Below are positions 8,894 through 17,075 of a DNA stretch of 53,396 nucleotides, piece by piece. Origin of the DNA: Lachnospiraceae bacterium UBA7202 (GTDB lineage: Bacteria; Bacillota; Clostridia; Lachnospirales; Lachnospiraceae); the NCBI GenBank assembly GCA_002490705.1, contig DKUO01000042.1:1-53396 (forward strand), read 5' to 3'. The notes beneath the pieces are model-generated. The model did not search any database and was not told where the DNA came from. It saw only the letters and a list, made by a program, of their open reading frames with translations. Positions within the stretch are counted from its first letter, which is position 1. Each line of letters begins with the position of its first letter. The position numbers and the translations under genes were made by a program.

Positions 8894-8928
8894 AGTCGGC
8901 GCCTGCCTTTTCCAGACGGCCGCCGACT
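8894..8928. terminator. Possible bidirectional hairpin between converging rqcH and the MBL lipoprotein gene
   Basis: An 8-bp perfect stem (8894-8901 with 8921-8928) with a 19-nt loop lies in the 52-base gap between two converging genes. No T tract follows on either strand, so termination is only suggested. Confidence 0.35.
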
Positions 8929-8944
8929 GACTGCGCACGCCGCT

Positions 8945-9775
8945 TTAGCGCTGGCTTACCTCTATATTTCGCCCGTCGGAAATGGCGGTCACCACTCCCT
9001 CATCCGTATAGAGAGCGCTGTAGCGGGCGGACTCCAGAAGAAGCACCGTCTCCTCCTCCACCCGCGTCCGCTCCGGGTCCGTCGTGAGAACGACATAGAC
9101 CGGCCTTGCGGTGGCAAAAAGCTCCTTTAGCTTTTTATTGTAATCCCCATGATGGGGCATCTTGATCAAATCATACTGCTCTCCTGCCGCCGGGGACTCC
9201 AAAAATTCTTCTGTCCGCTTTTTCTGGGCGTCTCCCATCAGCAAAAATCGGCTATTTCCATTCGCAACAGTCGTTATCAACGAGTAATTGTTATCATTGT
9301 CATAGCTCTCTTCCTGCGGTGCATTCACATAAAACTCAATTCCCTCCAGTGAAAACGAGACATCCTCCCGCAGGCGCACATAGGCCGTCTGCGTCTCCGC
9401 AAGCGCCTCCATCAGGGAAAGGTACAGCTCCGAATCCTCCTCATAATCCGGCATCAACACCTGTCCCACCTCATAACGCCGGATCAGTCCGGCCGCACTG
9501 CCGATATGATCCTTATCAAAATGACTCAGGATCAAATATTCGATCCGTTCTGTCTGCCGCTCGTCCAAAAAAGTGCAGATCGCATCCATATCGTCCTCAT
9601 CCGCCGTATCGTTGACCACCACGCTCCCTCCCGCCTCGATCACGATACAGTCCGATTTCCCCGTATCGAGAAAGGTCATTTTGAGCGAAGCGTCTTTCTC
9701 CTGTACTTCTCCGCAGCCATTCATCAAAAACAAAAGACACAGAGAAAATGCCGCATACCATCTTTTTTTTCTCAT
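8945..9775 (-). CDS. Metallo-beta-lactamase-fold lipoprotein (ComEC C-terminal-like hydrolase)
   Basis: A 276-residue protein with a lipoprotein signal (MRKKRWYAAFSLCLLFLMNGC, lipid-anchored Cys about residue 21) followed by an MBL fold. SHFDKDHIGS (about residue 103) is the metal-binding HxDxDH-type motif, and MPHHGDYN later supplies a further histidine. The domain resembles the extracytoplasmic part of ComEC and stand-alone ComEC/Rec2-like hydrolases. The substrate is unknown; a nuclease or phosphodiesterase role outside the membrane is plausible. Its ATG overlaps the stop of the flippase gene by 4 bases, so it is the third gene of the glgA operon. Confidence 0.8.
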   Translation of the reverse strand: MRKKRWYAAFSLCLLFLMNGCGEVQEKDASLKMTFLDTGKSDCIVIEAGGSVVVNDTADEDDMDAICTFLDERQTERIEYLILSHFDKDHIGSAAGLIRRYEVGQVLMPDYEEDSELYLSLMEALAETQTAYVRLREDVSFSLEGIEFYVNAPQEESYDNDNNYSLITTVANGNSRFLLMGDAQKKRTEEFLESPAAGEQYDLIKMPHHGDYNKKLKELFATARPVYVVLTTDPERTRVEEETVLLLESARYSALYTDEGVVTAISDGRNIEVSQR

Positions 9776-11499
9776 CGGGACGCCCTCTCCTTCTTCCTTC
9801 TCTTTTTACGTCTCCTCTTCTTTTTCCGCCCGCCGCTTTTCCTCTTTTCCTTCACGGCGCTCTCGTCCGGTAACAGGTGTAATTTTTCTGCGATATGCAC
9901 TAACATCAAACCTTTCGGAAAAGCTACAAGTTCCTCTCTCGTCACGCCGCCGATCAAAAGCAGTACCACGCCGTACACGCACATTCCTAAGCCGATGGCG
10001 ATAAGCAGCGCTACCCGGCTCACCGGAATCAGCAAAAACAGACCGTGATAAATGCCATAGACAACGACTCCCATGATAACCGCCGCAAAAAGCGGTTTCA
10101 AGAACAGTTTGGCCACCTCCATGCGGTACTCCAAATGTTTTCTTACAGAGAGCTGGTTCAGCACACACACCACCAGCGAGTAAATCACGTTCGCCGCCGC
10201 CAGCCCATAGAGATCCAGATCCGTGTAGAGCAAAAGCGCCACCAGCCCGGCCAGCTGAATCGCCAGCGCCACCGCCGCATGGATCACCGGCGTGTTGACC
10301 TTTCCGATTCCCTGCAGCACCGCGTTGGTCAGGGTAGACAGACTGTAGAGCACGACGGTCACAGAAAGTGCGGCCAGCAGACCGGAAGCCATATCCAAAG
10401 ATTCTTTCTGGGGAAAGATAAACTGCATGATGGGTCTTGGCAGCACGGCGATCCCCACCGCCGCAGGAATGGCAATCAGCATGGTCATCTGAATGGCCCG
10501 GGTCACCTGCTTTCTGGTCTGGGCCACCGTCCCCTTCACGTAGGAGGCCGCCACTCCCGGGATAATCGCCGAGGACATGGCGGAAGAAATGGCGATCGGT
10601 ATATTTACCACCGCCACTGCCAGACCCGAGAAAATACCGTAATGATTGCTCGCCAGTATGGCGTCTACCTTCTTATAATCCATGACATGATAGTAAATCG
10701 TCATGTTGACTACCGTCGTACAGTTGTAAATAAAGGTGCTCAAAATAAAGGGCGTAACGATGGTAAAGATCACCTTGAAAATATCCCCGTAGCTCTCCTC
10801 ATGCCATGTTTTGTCCCGCTCCACCCGTCTCTTGATAATGCCGCTGTTTAGCCGATACATCCCGAACATAAAAAGAAGGCCGATCAGCACCCCCGCACCT
10901 GTTCCGAGTGCCGAACCCGCCGATCCGTAGATGGCCCGCGTGGTAGCGTCCCCGTCCACGGCCAGCCCGATCAAAAGCTTTGCCGCCAGAATACTGACCG
11001 CCGCGTTAAAAATCTGCTCTAAGACCTGAGATATAGAGGTGTGTACCATAGAACCATGCGCCTGGAAAAAACCGCGCAGCACACCCAGAAATCCTGAAAA
11101 AAAGATCGTCGGCGACAGCACCCGGAGCGCCACCACCGCATTTTGATTCTTCCCCACCAGAAAAGGCGCTCCCACGAAAGTCAGAATCGAGGCAACGCCG
11201 CCCACCACCAGAACATAGAGAAGTGCACAGACAAAAACCCTCTGTGCATTCCGATATTCCTTAAACGCAAGCCGCTGGGCGATCACCTTGGAAATCGCCG
11301 AGGGGATGCTGTAGGAGGAAATCAATAATATAATTGTGTAGATATTGATCGCCGCGTTATAATACCCGTTGCCCTCGATTCCGATAATGGAAAGGAGCGG
11401 GCTTCTGTATATCAGGCCGATCACTTTGACGAGCATCCCGGCCGCAGCCAGAATGCCCGCCTGGAACACAAACGTGTTCTTCTTATTCGGATGTTCCAT
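9772..11499 (-). CDS. SpoVB/MurJ-type polysaccharide or lipid-linked precursor flippase
   Basis: A 575-residue multi-pass protein of the MOP superfamily. It opens with KNTFVFQAGILAAAGMLVKVIGLIYR and shows about 14 hydrophobic segments through residue 540. Such proteins flip lipid-linked sugars (lipid II or other precursors) across the membrane; SpoVB-like members serve the spore cortex. The C-terminus is a very basic tail (about 547-575, mostly Lys/Arg), probably cytoplasmic and able to bind phospholipid or nucleic acid. It starts 5 bases after glgA and overlaps the MBL lipoprotein. The exact substrate cannot be assigned from sequence. Confidence 0.85.
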   Translation of the reverse strand: MEHPNKKNTFVFQAGILAAAGMLVKVIGLIYRSPLLSIIGIEGNGYYNAAINIYTIILLISSYSIPSAISKVIAQRLAFKEYRNAQRVFVCALLYVLVVGGVASILTFVGAPFLVGKNQNAVVALRVLSPTIFFSGFLGVLRGFFQAHGSMVHTSISQVLEQIFNAAVSILAAKLLIGLAVDGDATTRAIYGSAGSALGTGAGVLIGLLFMFGMYRLNSGIIKRRVERDKTWHEESYGDIFKVIFTIVTPFILSTFIYNCTTVVNMTIYYHVMDYKKVDAILASNHYGIFSGLAVAVVNIPIAISSAMSSAIIPGVAASYVKGTVAQTRKQVTRAIQMTMLIAIPAAVGIAVLPRPIMQFIFPQKESLDMASGLLAALSVTVVLYSLSTLTNAVLQGIGKVNTPVIHAAVALAIQLAGLVALLLYTDLDLYGLAAANVIYSLVVCVLNQLSVRKHLEYRMEVAKLFLKPLFAAVIMGVVVYGIYHGLFLLIPVSRVALLIAIGLGMCVYGVVLLLIGGVTREELVAFPKGLMLVHIAEKLHLLPDESAVKEKRKSGGRKKKRRRKKRRKKERASR

Positions 11500-11504
11500 A
11501 TCCC

Positions 11505-12950
11505 CTATCCAATCAGCCAGTCATACATTTCCTGATATTTCTTCGCAGAGACATTCCATGAGAAATCTGCCGCCATGCCCCTGTCCACGATCTTATTCCA
11601 CTCGCGCTTCTTATCATAATAAATATGTTCTGCATAACGGATCGTACCCAGCATCTCATGGGCATTATAATTCTTGAAAGAAAATCCCGTACCCGTGCCC
11701 TCATACTCGTTATAAGGCTGCACCGTATCCTTCAACCCGCCGGTCTCACGCACAATCGGCACCGTGCCGTAACGCAAAGACATCAACTGGCTCAAACCGC
11801 ATGGCTCAAAAAGGGATGGCATGAGGAACGCGTCGCTGGCCGCATAAATCTTATGGGAAAGCGCATCGGAATAATAAATATTTGCAGAAACCTTGCCGTG
11901 ATACTTCCAGTCAAAATGACGGAACATGTTCTCATACTGCTCTTCACCCGTGCCAAGCGCCACGATCTGCACATTGTCCTGACACAGCTCATCCATGATA
12001 TAGGCGATCAGGTCAAAGCCCTTCTGTCCCGTCAGCCTCGACACAATACCGATCATCATGGCCTTTTCATCCTGATTTAAACCGAGCTCTTCCTGAAGCG
12101 CCCGCTTATTTTTCACCTTCTCCTTGCGGAAATTAACCGCATTGTACTTAAACTCTATGCATTTATCCGTCTCCGGATTGAACTCTTCGTAGTCGATGCC
12201 GTTCACAATACCGCGCAGATCCCCCGATCTTGCGCAGAGCAGCCCGTTAAGGCCCTCTCCGTAGAACGCCGTCTTGATCTCCTCCGCATAGGTATTGCTT
12301 ACCGTTGTGATGGCATCCGCGTAGACCAAACCACCCTTCAAAAGATTGGCGTCCTTATAGGCCTCCAACTTATCCGCCGTGAAGAAGTAACCGGGCAGTC
12401 CCGTGATTTCCTTTACCTCCTTCACGCTCCACTTACCCTGAAATTTCAGGTTGTGAATCGTCATAACCGTCTTGATGCCCCGATAGAACTCTCCGCCCTG
12501 GAAGCGCTCTTTCAGGTACACCGGAATCAACCCTGTCTGCCAGTCGTGACAGTGAATCAGGTCCGGCCTGAAATCGATCACCGGAAGAATGCAAAGCGCC
12601 GCCTTACAGAAGAAGGCGTATTTTTCAATCTCAAACAGCGCATTATCGCTGTAAGGCTGAAAGCCGTTAAAATAACTTTCGTTATCAATAAAATAATATT
12701 TCACACCATCGACTTCCGCTTCCAAGATTCCCACATACTCTTCTTTCCAGTGAAAATCCATATAGAAGTGCGTCTTGTAGGTGAGCTTATCCTTCATCTC
12801 CTGTCTCATACAGGTATACTTCGGGAGTATCACCCTCACATCAAAATATTTTTTGTCAATACACTTGGGCAGAGAGCCTACCACATCTGCCAACCCGCCT
12901 GTTTTAATAAAAGGTACTCCTTCTGACGCGACAAATAAAATCTTCTTCAT
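11505..12950 (-). CDS. glgA: Glycogen synthase (ADP-glucose, GT5)
   Basis: A 481-residue enzyme that extends alpha-1,4-glucan from ADP-glucose. The KTGGL sugar-nucleotide loop is at residues 16-20. The GT-B C-terminal half shows SRLTGQKGFDL and FEPCGLSQL followed by RETGGLKDTV. GGAGG stands about 7 bases before the ATG at 12950; the upstream extension of the frame is not conserved sequence. It leads an operon with the flippase and MBL lipoprotein. The other glycogen genes (glgB, glgC, glgD, glgP) are absent from the window. The Spo0A-like regulator gene lies immediately upstream on the same strand. Confidence 0.95.
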   Translation of the reverse strand: MKKILFVASEGVPFIKTGGLADVVGSLPKCIDKKYFDVRVILPKYTCMRQEMKDKLTYKTHFYMDFHWKEEYVGILEAEVDGVKYYFIDNESYFNGFQPYSDNALFEIEKYAFFCKAALCILPVIDFRPDLIHCHDWQTGLIPVYLKERFQGGEFYRGIKTVMTIHNLKFQGKWSVKEVKEITGLPGYFFTADKLEAYKDANLLKGGLVYADAITTVSNTYAEEIKTAFYGEGLNGLLCARSGDLRGIVNGIDYEEFNPETDKCIEFKYNAVNFRKEKVKNKRALQEELGLNQDEKAMMIGIVSRLTGQKGFDLIAYIMDELCQDNVQIVALGTGEEQYENMFRHFDWKYHGKVSANIYYSDALSHKIYAASDAFLMPSLFEPCGLSQLMSLRYGTVPIVRETGGLKDTVQPYNEYEGTGTGFSFKNYNAHEMLGTIRYAEHIYYDKKREWNKIVDRGMAADFSWNVSAKKYQEMYDWLIG

Positions 12951-13013
12951 AACAACCCTCCAACTGTAGCCTGTCATTTTGATACAGGTAGTCCGCATGA
13001 ACCCCTACTTAAC

Positions 13014-13043
13014 AGTATACAATATTTCAGGTGGCAATAAAAG
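13014..13043 (-). promoter_or_regulatory. Probable promoter of the glgA operon
   Basis: A TATACT -10 (13014-13019 on the minus strand) preceded by TG lies about 64 bases upstream of the glgA ATG. The -35 is poor (TTTTAT or TTATTG, depending on the spacing chosen), consistent with an extended -10 or activated promoter. Confidence 0.45.
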
Positions 13044-13053
13044 GATTTTTTTA

Positions 13054-13572
13054 TTAACGTCGATATTGCAGTCGAATCTTATCCGCAATCAAAGCGATAA
13101 ATTCCGAATTCGTAGGTTTCCCCTTCCCCGTATTGATCGTATATCCGAACAGCGCGTCCAACGTTTCCATCCTGCCTCTCGACCATGCCACCTCTATGGC
13201 ATGCCGGATGGCTCTCTCCACCCGGCTGGGCGTGGTCTGATATTTTTTTGCAATGGTGGGATAGAGAATCTTCGTGATAGAGCCCAGCATCTCCACATCC
13301 TCCACCGACATCATAATCGCCTCGCGCAGATACTGATATCCCTTGATATGGGCAGGTACGCCGATCTCATGAATCATATCCGTTACATCTTTCTCCAAAT
13401 CCCTGCTGTCTGCCCCTGTCCCCGCTTTCTCTTCTTCCGCCTGTTCCGTGCCTGTCTCAGCCGACGGAACGGTTATCATAATCCGGAACTCCTTGTTCGC
13501 GCTGATCAAATTGTCCAAAATCCGATAAAACTGCTCCTGGTCTCTCGCGGTTGTTACGTTTAACGTCTCCAT
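13054..13572 (-). CDS. Stand-alone Spo0A C-terminal DNA-binding domain protein (no receiver domain)
   Basis: A 172-residue protein. Residues about 58-172 match the Spo0A effector domain closely: HEIGVPAHIKGYQYLREAI, the recognition helix SRVERAIRHAIEVAWSRG, then GKPTNSEFIALIADK. In Spo0A this domain binds 0A boxes. The ~125-residue phospho-acceptor receiver that should precede it is absent. In its place are about 36 residues (METLNVTTARDQEQ onward) that I do not recognise, and a Glu/Ala/Gly linker. GGAGG five bases before the ATG at 13572 fixes the start. No receiver-like sequence lies upstream. The gene is intact, so it is probably functional but not controlled by phosphorylation. It lies between a LacI gene and glgA; the full-length spo0A expected after spoIVB is not in the window. 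Confidence 0.9.
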   Translation of the reverse strand: METLNVTTARDQEQFYRILDNLISANKEFRIMITVPSAETGTEQAEEEKAGTGADSRDLEKDVTDMIHEIGVPAHIKGYQYLREAIMMSVEDVEMLGSITKILYPTIAKKYQTTPSRVERAIRHAIEVAWSRGRMETLDALFGYTINTGKGKPTNSEFIALIADKIRLQYRR

Positions 13573-13614
13573 TTTTTCCTCCATTCCCCTTTTACGCGGC
13601 ATCTTCTATTCACG

Positions 13615-13641
13615 GAGAATGCCTTTTTTTCGGGCATTCTC
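13615..13641 (-). promoter_or_regulatory. Leader hairpin 2 upstream of the Spo0A-like gene
   Basis: A perfect 9-bp stem (13615-13623 with 13633-13641) with a 9-nt loop that is A-rich in the transcript. It ends 42 bases before the start codon and has no T tract, so it looks like a leader RNA structure, not a terminator. Confidence 0.6.
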
Positions 13642-13643
13642 TT

Positions 13644-13709
13644 GTGTGAGATTTAGTAATTCTCCACGAAACAGCCTCTGCTGTGAGTGGTTAGAATTAC
13701 TTCTCACAC
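13644..13709 (-). promoter_or_regulatory. Leader hairpin 1: 66-bp imperfect palindrome upstream of the Spo0A-like gene
   Basis: Nested complementary arms: GTGTGAGA (13644-13651) pairs with TCTCACAC (13702-13709), and AGTAATTCT pairs with AGAATTACT just inside. Further CCAC/GTGG pairing occurs toward the centre. It begins at the predicted transcription start, so the mRNA would carry it at its 5-prime end. Confidence 0.65.
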
Positions 13710-13710
13710 T

Positions 13711-13739
13711 ATTATAAACAATCATGGGGGTATGTGGAA
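13711..13739 (-). promoter_or_regulatory. Probable promoter of the Spo0A-like gene
   Basis: On the minus strand TATAAT (13711-13716) with a 17-bp spacer and a weak TTCCAC -35 (13734-13739). The predicted start lies at the outer arm of the 66-bp palindrome, giving a leader of about 130 bases. Confidence 0.55.
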
Positions 13740-13762
13740 TATTTAGGCATCGCATTACATCA

Positions 13763-14809
13763 TCATATCCTCTTTACAGATTCCCGCTCCACCAGACTGC
13801 AGAGAACCCTTTTTTCCAGAACCCGCGCCGGCCTGCTGTCATCACTCTCACTCTCCAGTTTTTCCACCAAAATACCGGCAGCCTCCGCCCCGATCTCTGC
13901 CAGCCCGATTTTCATAGTCGTGAGACCGGGATGGCAGTACTGCGCCAGCTCCTGATTATCAAAACCCACTACGGAAATATCCTCCCCGACCCGGATACCG
14001 TGTTCGTGAAAGTAATCGTACACACCGCCTGCCATTTTGTCATTCATGCAAAAAACAGCCGTCGCGCCATCCGCCACAACCTCACCCGCATACCGGTATC
14101 CCGATTCTTTCTCCCAGTCCCCATAGTGTACCCAGTTCGGATTATACAACATATTTTCTTCAAACAAAGCCTTCTGGTATCCCCGGAGACGGCTGGCCGT
14201 GTGTATATTATCCGCTTTTCCCGCTATAACCCCTATTTTCCGGTGACTCATGGAGATCAGATATCTGGTCAAATCACAGGCCGCCTTCTCGTCGTCTACA
14301 ACCACGGACGGCGTGTAGGGAGAATGGGTATAGGCATAAGCCATCACTGTCGGGATCGGCATTTCTTCCTTAAAATATCGTATCACTCTGGCATGTCCCG
14401 CCACATAGATCAGCCCTTCCACCTTGATGGAGAGCATTTCCTGCATCACCGGGTCCAGAACGGAACGGTACGCGCTTTCATTTTCATACCACAGTTCTCC
14501 CCATCTGGCATAAAGACGCAGATTCTGGATCATCGTTCGGTACTTTTTCTCCTCACAGTATTTCATAATCCCCTCCATGATGGCAGGCGTGGAAAACTGA
14601 CAGATATCTTCCGCTATAATGCCTATCATGTTGGTTTTTTTCTTTCGCAGGCCTCTCGCCACATAATCAGGCTGATACCCTTTTTCCCGAATCGTCCCCA
14701 GCACCTTTTCCCTTGTCTCGCCGCTCACGTTCTGTCTTCCGTTCAGGGCATTGGATACCGTAGCTGCAGATACATTACACTCTCTGGCTATTTCTTTTAT
14801 TGTCACCAT
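13763..14809 (-). CDS. LacI-family transcriptional regulator
   Basis: A 348-residue LacI/GalR regulator. The N-terminal helix-turn-helix is VTIKEIARECNVSAATVSNALNG with the hinge after RQNVSGETREKV. A periplasmic-binding-protein-like sugar sensor follows (about 60-330), including SVVGFDNQELAQYCHPGLTTM. It lies downstream of the chemoreceptor gene, separated by a terminator. A 13-bp box with a central CG (14848-14860) just upstream is repeated exactly in front of the chemoreceptor gene, so it probably represses itself and the chemoreceptor. The effector is presumably a xylan- or arabinoxylan-derived sugar, judged only from neighbours. Confidence 0.92.
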   Translation of the reverse strand: MVTIKEIARECNVSAATVSNALNGRQNVSGETREKVLGTIREKGYQPDYVARGLRKKKTNMIGIIAEDICQFSTPAIMEGIMKYCEEKKYRTMIQNLRLYARWGELWYENESAYRSVLDPVMQEMLSIKVEGLIYVAGHARVIRYFKEEMPIPTVMAYAYTHSPYTPSVVVDDEKAACDLTRYLISMSHRKIGVIAGKADNIHTASRLRGYQKALFEENMLYNPNWVHYGDWEKESGYRYAGEVVADGATAVFCMNDKMAGGVYDYFHEHGIRVGEDISVVGFDNQELAQYCHPGLTTMKIGLAEIGAEAAGILVEKLESESDDSRPARVLEKRVLCSLVERESVKRI

Positions 14810-14847
14810 AAACCGGTCTGATCCTCTCTTCCCTTTTTCCTCGGATG

Positions 14848-14860
14848 GTTAATCGTTTTA
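14848..14860. promoter_or_regulatory. LacI-type operator box upstream of lacI-family gene
   Basis: GTTAATCGTTTTA, an imperfect palindrome around a central CG as in LacI-family operators, 39 bases upstream of the regulator start. The same 13 bases recur at 17048-17060. Confidence 0.6.
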
Positions 14861-14874
14861 TTTTATCTGATAGT

Positions 14875-14908
14875 AAACAGACGCAGGCTGTCCTGCCTGC
14901 GTCTGTTT
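14875..14908 (-). terminator. Terminator downstream of the chemoreceptor gene
   Basis: A perfect 14-bp stem (14875-14888 with 14895-14908) with a 6-nt loop, its outer pairs A/T, starting 23 bases beyond the chemoreceptor stop. Only a short T run follows, and it is symmetric, so termination strength is uncertain. Confidence 0.6.
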
Positions 14909-14930
14909 ATGTTATGTAAACCGTTCGTCT

Positions 14931-16979
14931 TTATCTGTGGAATCTCCTGACAATCTCCCCCAGATAATCCGCCATCTGCTTGTTCTGTTTTGACTGGTTC
15001 TGTGTCGTTCCCGCAATCTCAGCGGTCATTTCATTCTTCTCCACAATGTTCTCGATGGCGGTCTGGTTTTCTCCCATAATGGCGCTTACATTCCCGGCAT
15101 TTTCCGAGATCTGTGCCACGGACTCCTCCAGCTTTTTCACCGCGTCAAGCATCCGGTCAAGCTTATTCTTAATGTCTCCCACTGCCTCGCTGTAACTCGT
15201 CGATTTCTCTGCAAATCCTTTAAATTGTACCACCACATCCTGCTCCATAAAGGCGATGATGGACTCGAAACAATTGTTGACACTGGCAATACTGTTATTC
15301 GCTTCCCCGCAAATATCCTGAATGGAGGAGGCTGTATTTTTAGATATCTCCGCCAGATTGGCAATAGAACCTGCTACCACGGCGAACCCTTTTCCGGCTT
15401 CCCCGGCCCTCGCCGCCTCAATGGAGGCGTTGAGCGACAGCAGATTGGTTTTTCCCGCGATACTCAGAATCTCCGAGGCCAGTTCATTGATCTTTGTCAG
15501 GCTCTTTAATTCCTCGATTGCCCTCTGTACCTCTTCCTTTGTCTCTCTCAGCTTGATCTCGCCGTTCTGGTAAGCATAATCAGCCTGCCCCTTCATATCC
15601 TCCGCACTGCCGATCACGGCGCTGCTGGTATCCACGGAGGATCTGATTCCTTCCAGTATACTATCCGCCAATTCATTGATGCTGTCAATCTCCAAATTCA
15701 CATTTCGGACAAGAGCGTTGGTATTTTCCATGGAGGCCGAAAGCTGCTGTGCAATGGCTATGTTATCCGATGTGCCGTCAGCCAGCGACAAAGACGACTC
15801 GTGCATACTCTCCGCTTTTTCATTGAGAGACTGCGAACATTCATTCAAGGTATCCGAGATGGACTGCAGGGAATGAATCAAACCGTCCGTCGCCTCCGCA
15901 ATACTTCCCAGTTCATCCCCTCTCCTGATATGCTTCTGAATCTTAAGGTTGTCCGCGATATCAAAATTCTGCAATGCCACAATACTTTCCTCTATGGCTC
16001 CCATAGGCCTCATAAAGCCCCTGATAATCACACTGGATACCACCAGCAGGACAATCAGCGCAGCCACCACAAAAAAGGTCATGATCTGCTTCAGCCTTAC
16101 CGTGGTCTCAAAAATTTCTTCGGAGGTGTCGGAAATAATAAAGAGCCATCCCCGGTTCGCCATATAATAATAGGTAGCAATGTTTTCTACGCCGTTCTCC
16201 GTATACTCCGTATGGCCGATGGCGTTTTCCGTCGTTCCGCTATACTGCCCGCAGAGCGTTTTGATATACTCCTCCTGCGCCTCCTGCGCCACCATCTCGC
16301 TGTCCTCACAGAAGATATACTGGCCGTTCGCCACATTTACCATACAGTATTGCGCATTCTCCATGCCCTGCATGGTCAGGGAATCCAAAAGCTGGATCAA
16401 ACCTTTGGTAAACACACCTCCGCCCACCAGACCGATGGGATTCCCATTCTCGTCAAATACCGCCCGGTACAGGGACACAATCTGCTGTCCGCTGGCCGGA
16501 GAGATAATAATACCGGTATTGTAAACGCCGTCTGCAGCAAGCATAGCGTCCTGCAAGGCTTTTAAGGAATCTCCCTCTCTGGTGGTAATGCCCACCACCG
16601 CCGCATTTGTATGGGCCAAAACGTGGGTATCCCATTCACTCACATAAAACCCTTCCAGATTCTCCACGTCCGCCGAAAATTTCTCCGTGTACGCCTGTGC
16701 AGCCGCAACAGCCGCCTCATCCGCAGGATTTTTCAATACTGCCTGAATCTCTCCCGCACGGCTATATGCGGTAAGCAGTTTTTCCGTCTCCTGCACATAA
16801 TTTTCAATGATCTGGCTTCGTTCCTCCACCACCGTCTCCATATTATTGGTGGTGCTTTTTCTCGTATTATTAGTGATAACACTACCGATAAACAAAACCA
16901 TCGCCGTCATAACAACAATCTGCATCAGCAGAATACAGGCAGTAATCTTTGTGCCCAGTCTCCTCGTCCAGCCTTTCAT
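14931..16979 (-). CDS. Methyl-accepting chemotaxis protein (Cache-type sensor)
   Basis: A 682-residue chemoreceptor: transmembrane helix (about 13-35), an extracellular double-Cache-like sensor (about 37-295), a second helix (about 299-320), HAMP, and a long coiled-coil signalling domain. The kinase-binding tip shows KTNLLSLNASIEAARAGEAGKGFAVVAG. The segment just after it reads SIANLAE where most receptors have an E-I-R/K-x-LAE pattern, a mild divergence. AGGAGG precedes the ATG. It is transcribed from its own sigma-A promoter with a LacI-type box just past the start site, so its level probably follows sugar availability. No che or flagellar genes are in the window. Confidence 0.93.
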   Translation of the reverse strand: MKGWTRRLGTKITACILLMQIVVMTAMVLFIGSVITNNTRKSTTNNMETVVEERSQIIENYVQETEKLLTAYSRAGEIQAVLKNPADEAAVAAAQAYTEKFSADVENLEGFYVSEWDTHVLAHTNAAVVGITTREGDSLKALQDAMLAADGVYNTGIIISPASGQQIVSLYRAVFDENGNPIGLVGGGVFTKGLIQLLDSLTMQGMENAQYCMVNVANGQYIFCEDSEMVAQEAQEEYIKTLCGQYSGTTENAIGHTEYTENGVENIATYYYMANRGWLFIISDTSEEIFETTVRLKQIMTFFVVAALIVLLVVSSVIIRGFMRPMGAIEESIVALQNFDIADNLKIQKHIRRGDELGSIAEATDGLIHSLQSISDTLNECSQSLNEKAESMHESSLSLADGTSDNIAIAQQLSASMENTNALVRNVNLEIDSINELADSILEGIRSSVDTSSAVIGSAEDMKGQADYAYQNGEIKLRETKEEVQRAIEELKSLTKINELASEILSIAGKTNLLSLNASIEAARAGEAGKGFAVVAGSIANLAEISKNTASSIQDICGEANNSIASVNNCFESIIAFMEQDVVVQFKGFAEKSTSYSEAVGDIKNKLDRMLDAVKKLEESVAQISENAGNVSAIMGENQTAIENIVEKNEMTAEIAGTTQNQSKQNKQMADYLGEIVRRFHR

Positions 16980-17047
16980 TTCCGCCTCCTGTCCCGGTTA
17001 TCTTCCGTATCCCGTGTTTTCCTATGCCTCTTCGCAACACAGCTTTA

Positions 17048-17060
17048 GTTAATCGTTTTA
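17048..17060. promoter_or_regulatory. LacI-type operator box in the chemoreceptor leader
   Basis: The identical 13-bp box seen upstream of the LacI gene, here about 10-20 bases downstream of the predicted transcription start of the chemoreceptor gene, a classic roadblock or initiation-blocking position. Confidence 0.65.
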
Positions 17061-17075
17061 CTGAATACACAAAAA

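Noticed and set aside
13054..13602. Calling the Spo0A-domain gene a pseudogene fragment of spo0A.
   Set aside because: It has its own promoter, GGAGG site and a novel N-terminus in frame with an intact conserved domain; no frameshifted receiver sequence lies upstream.
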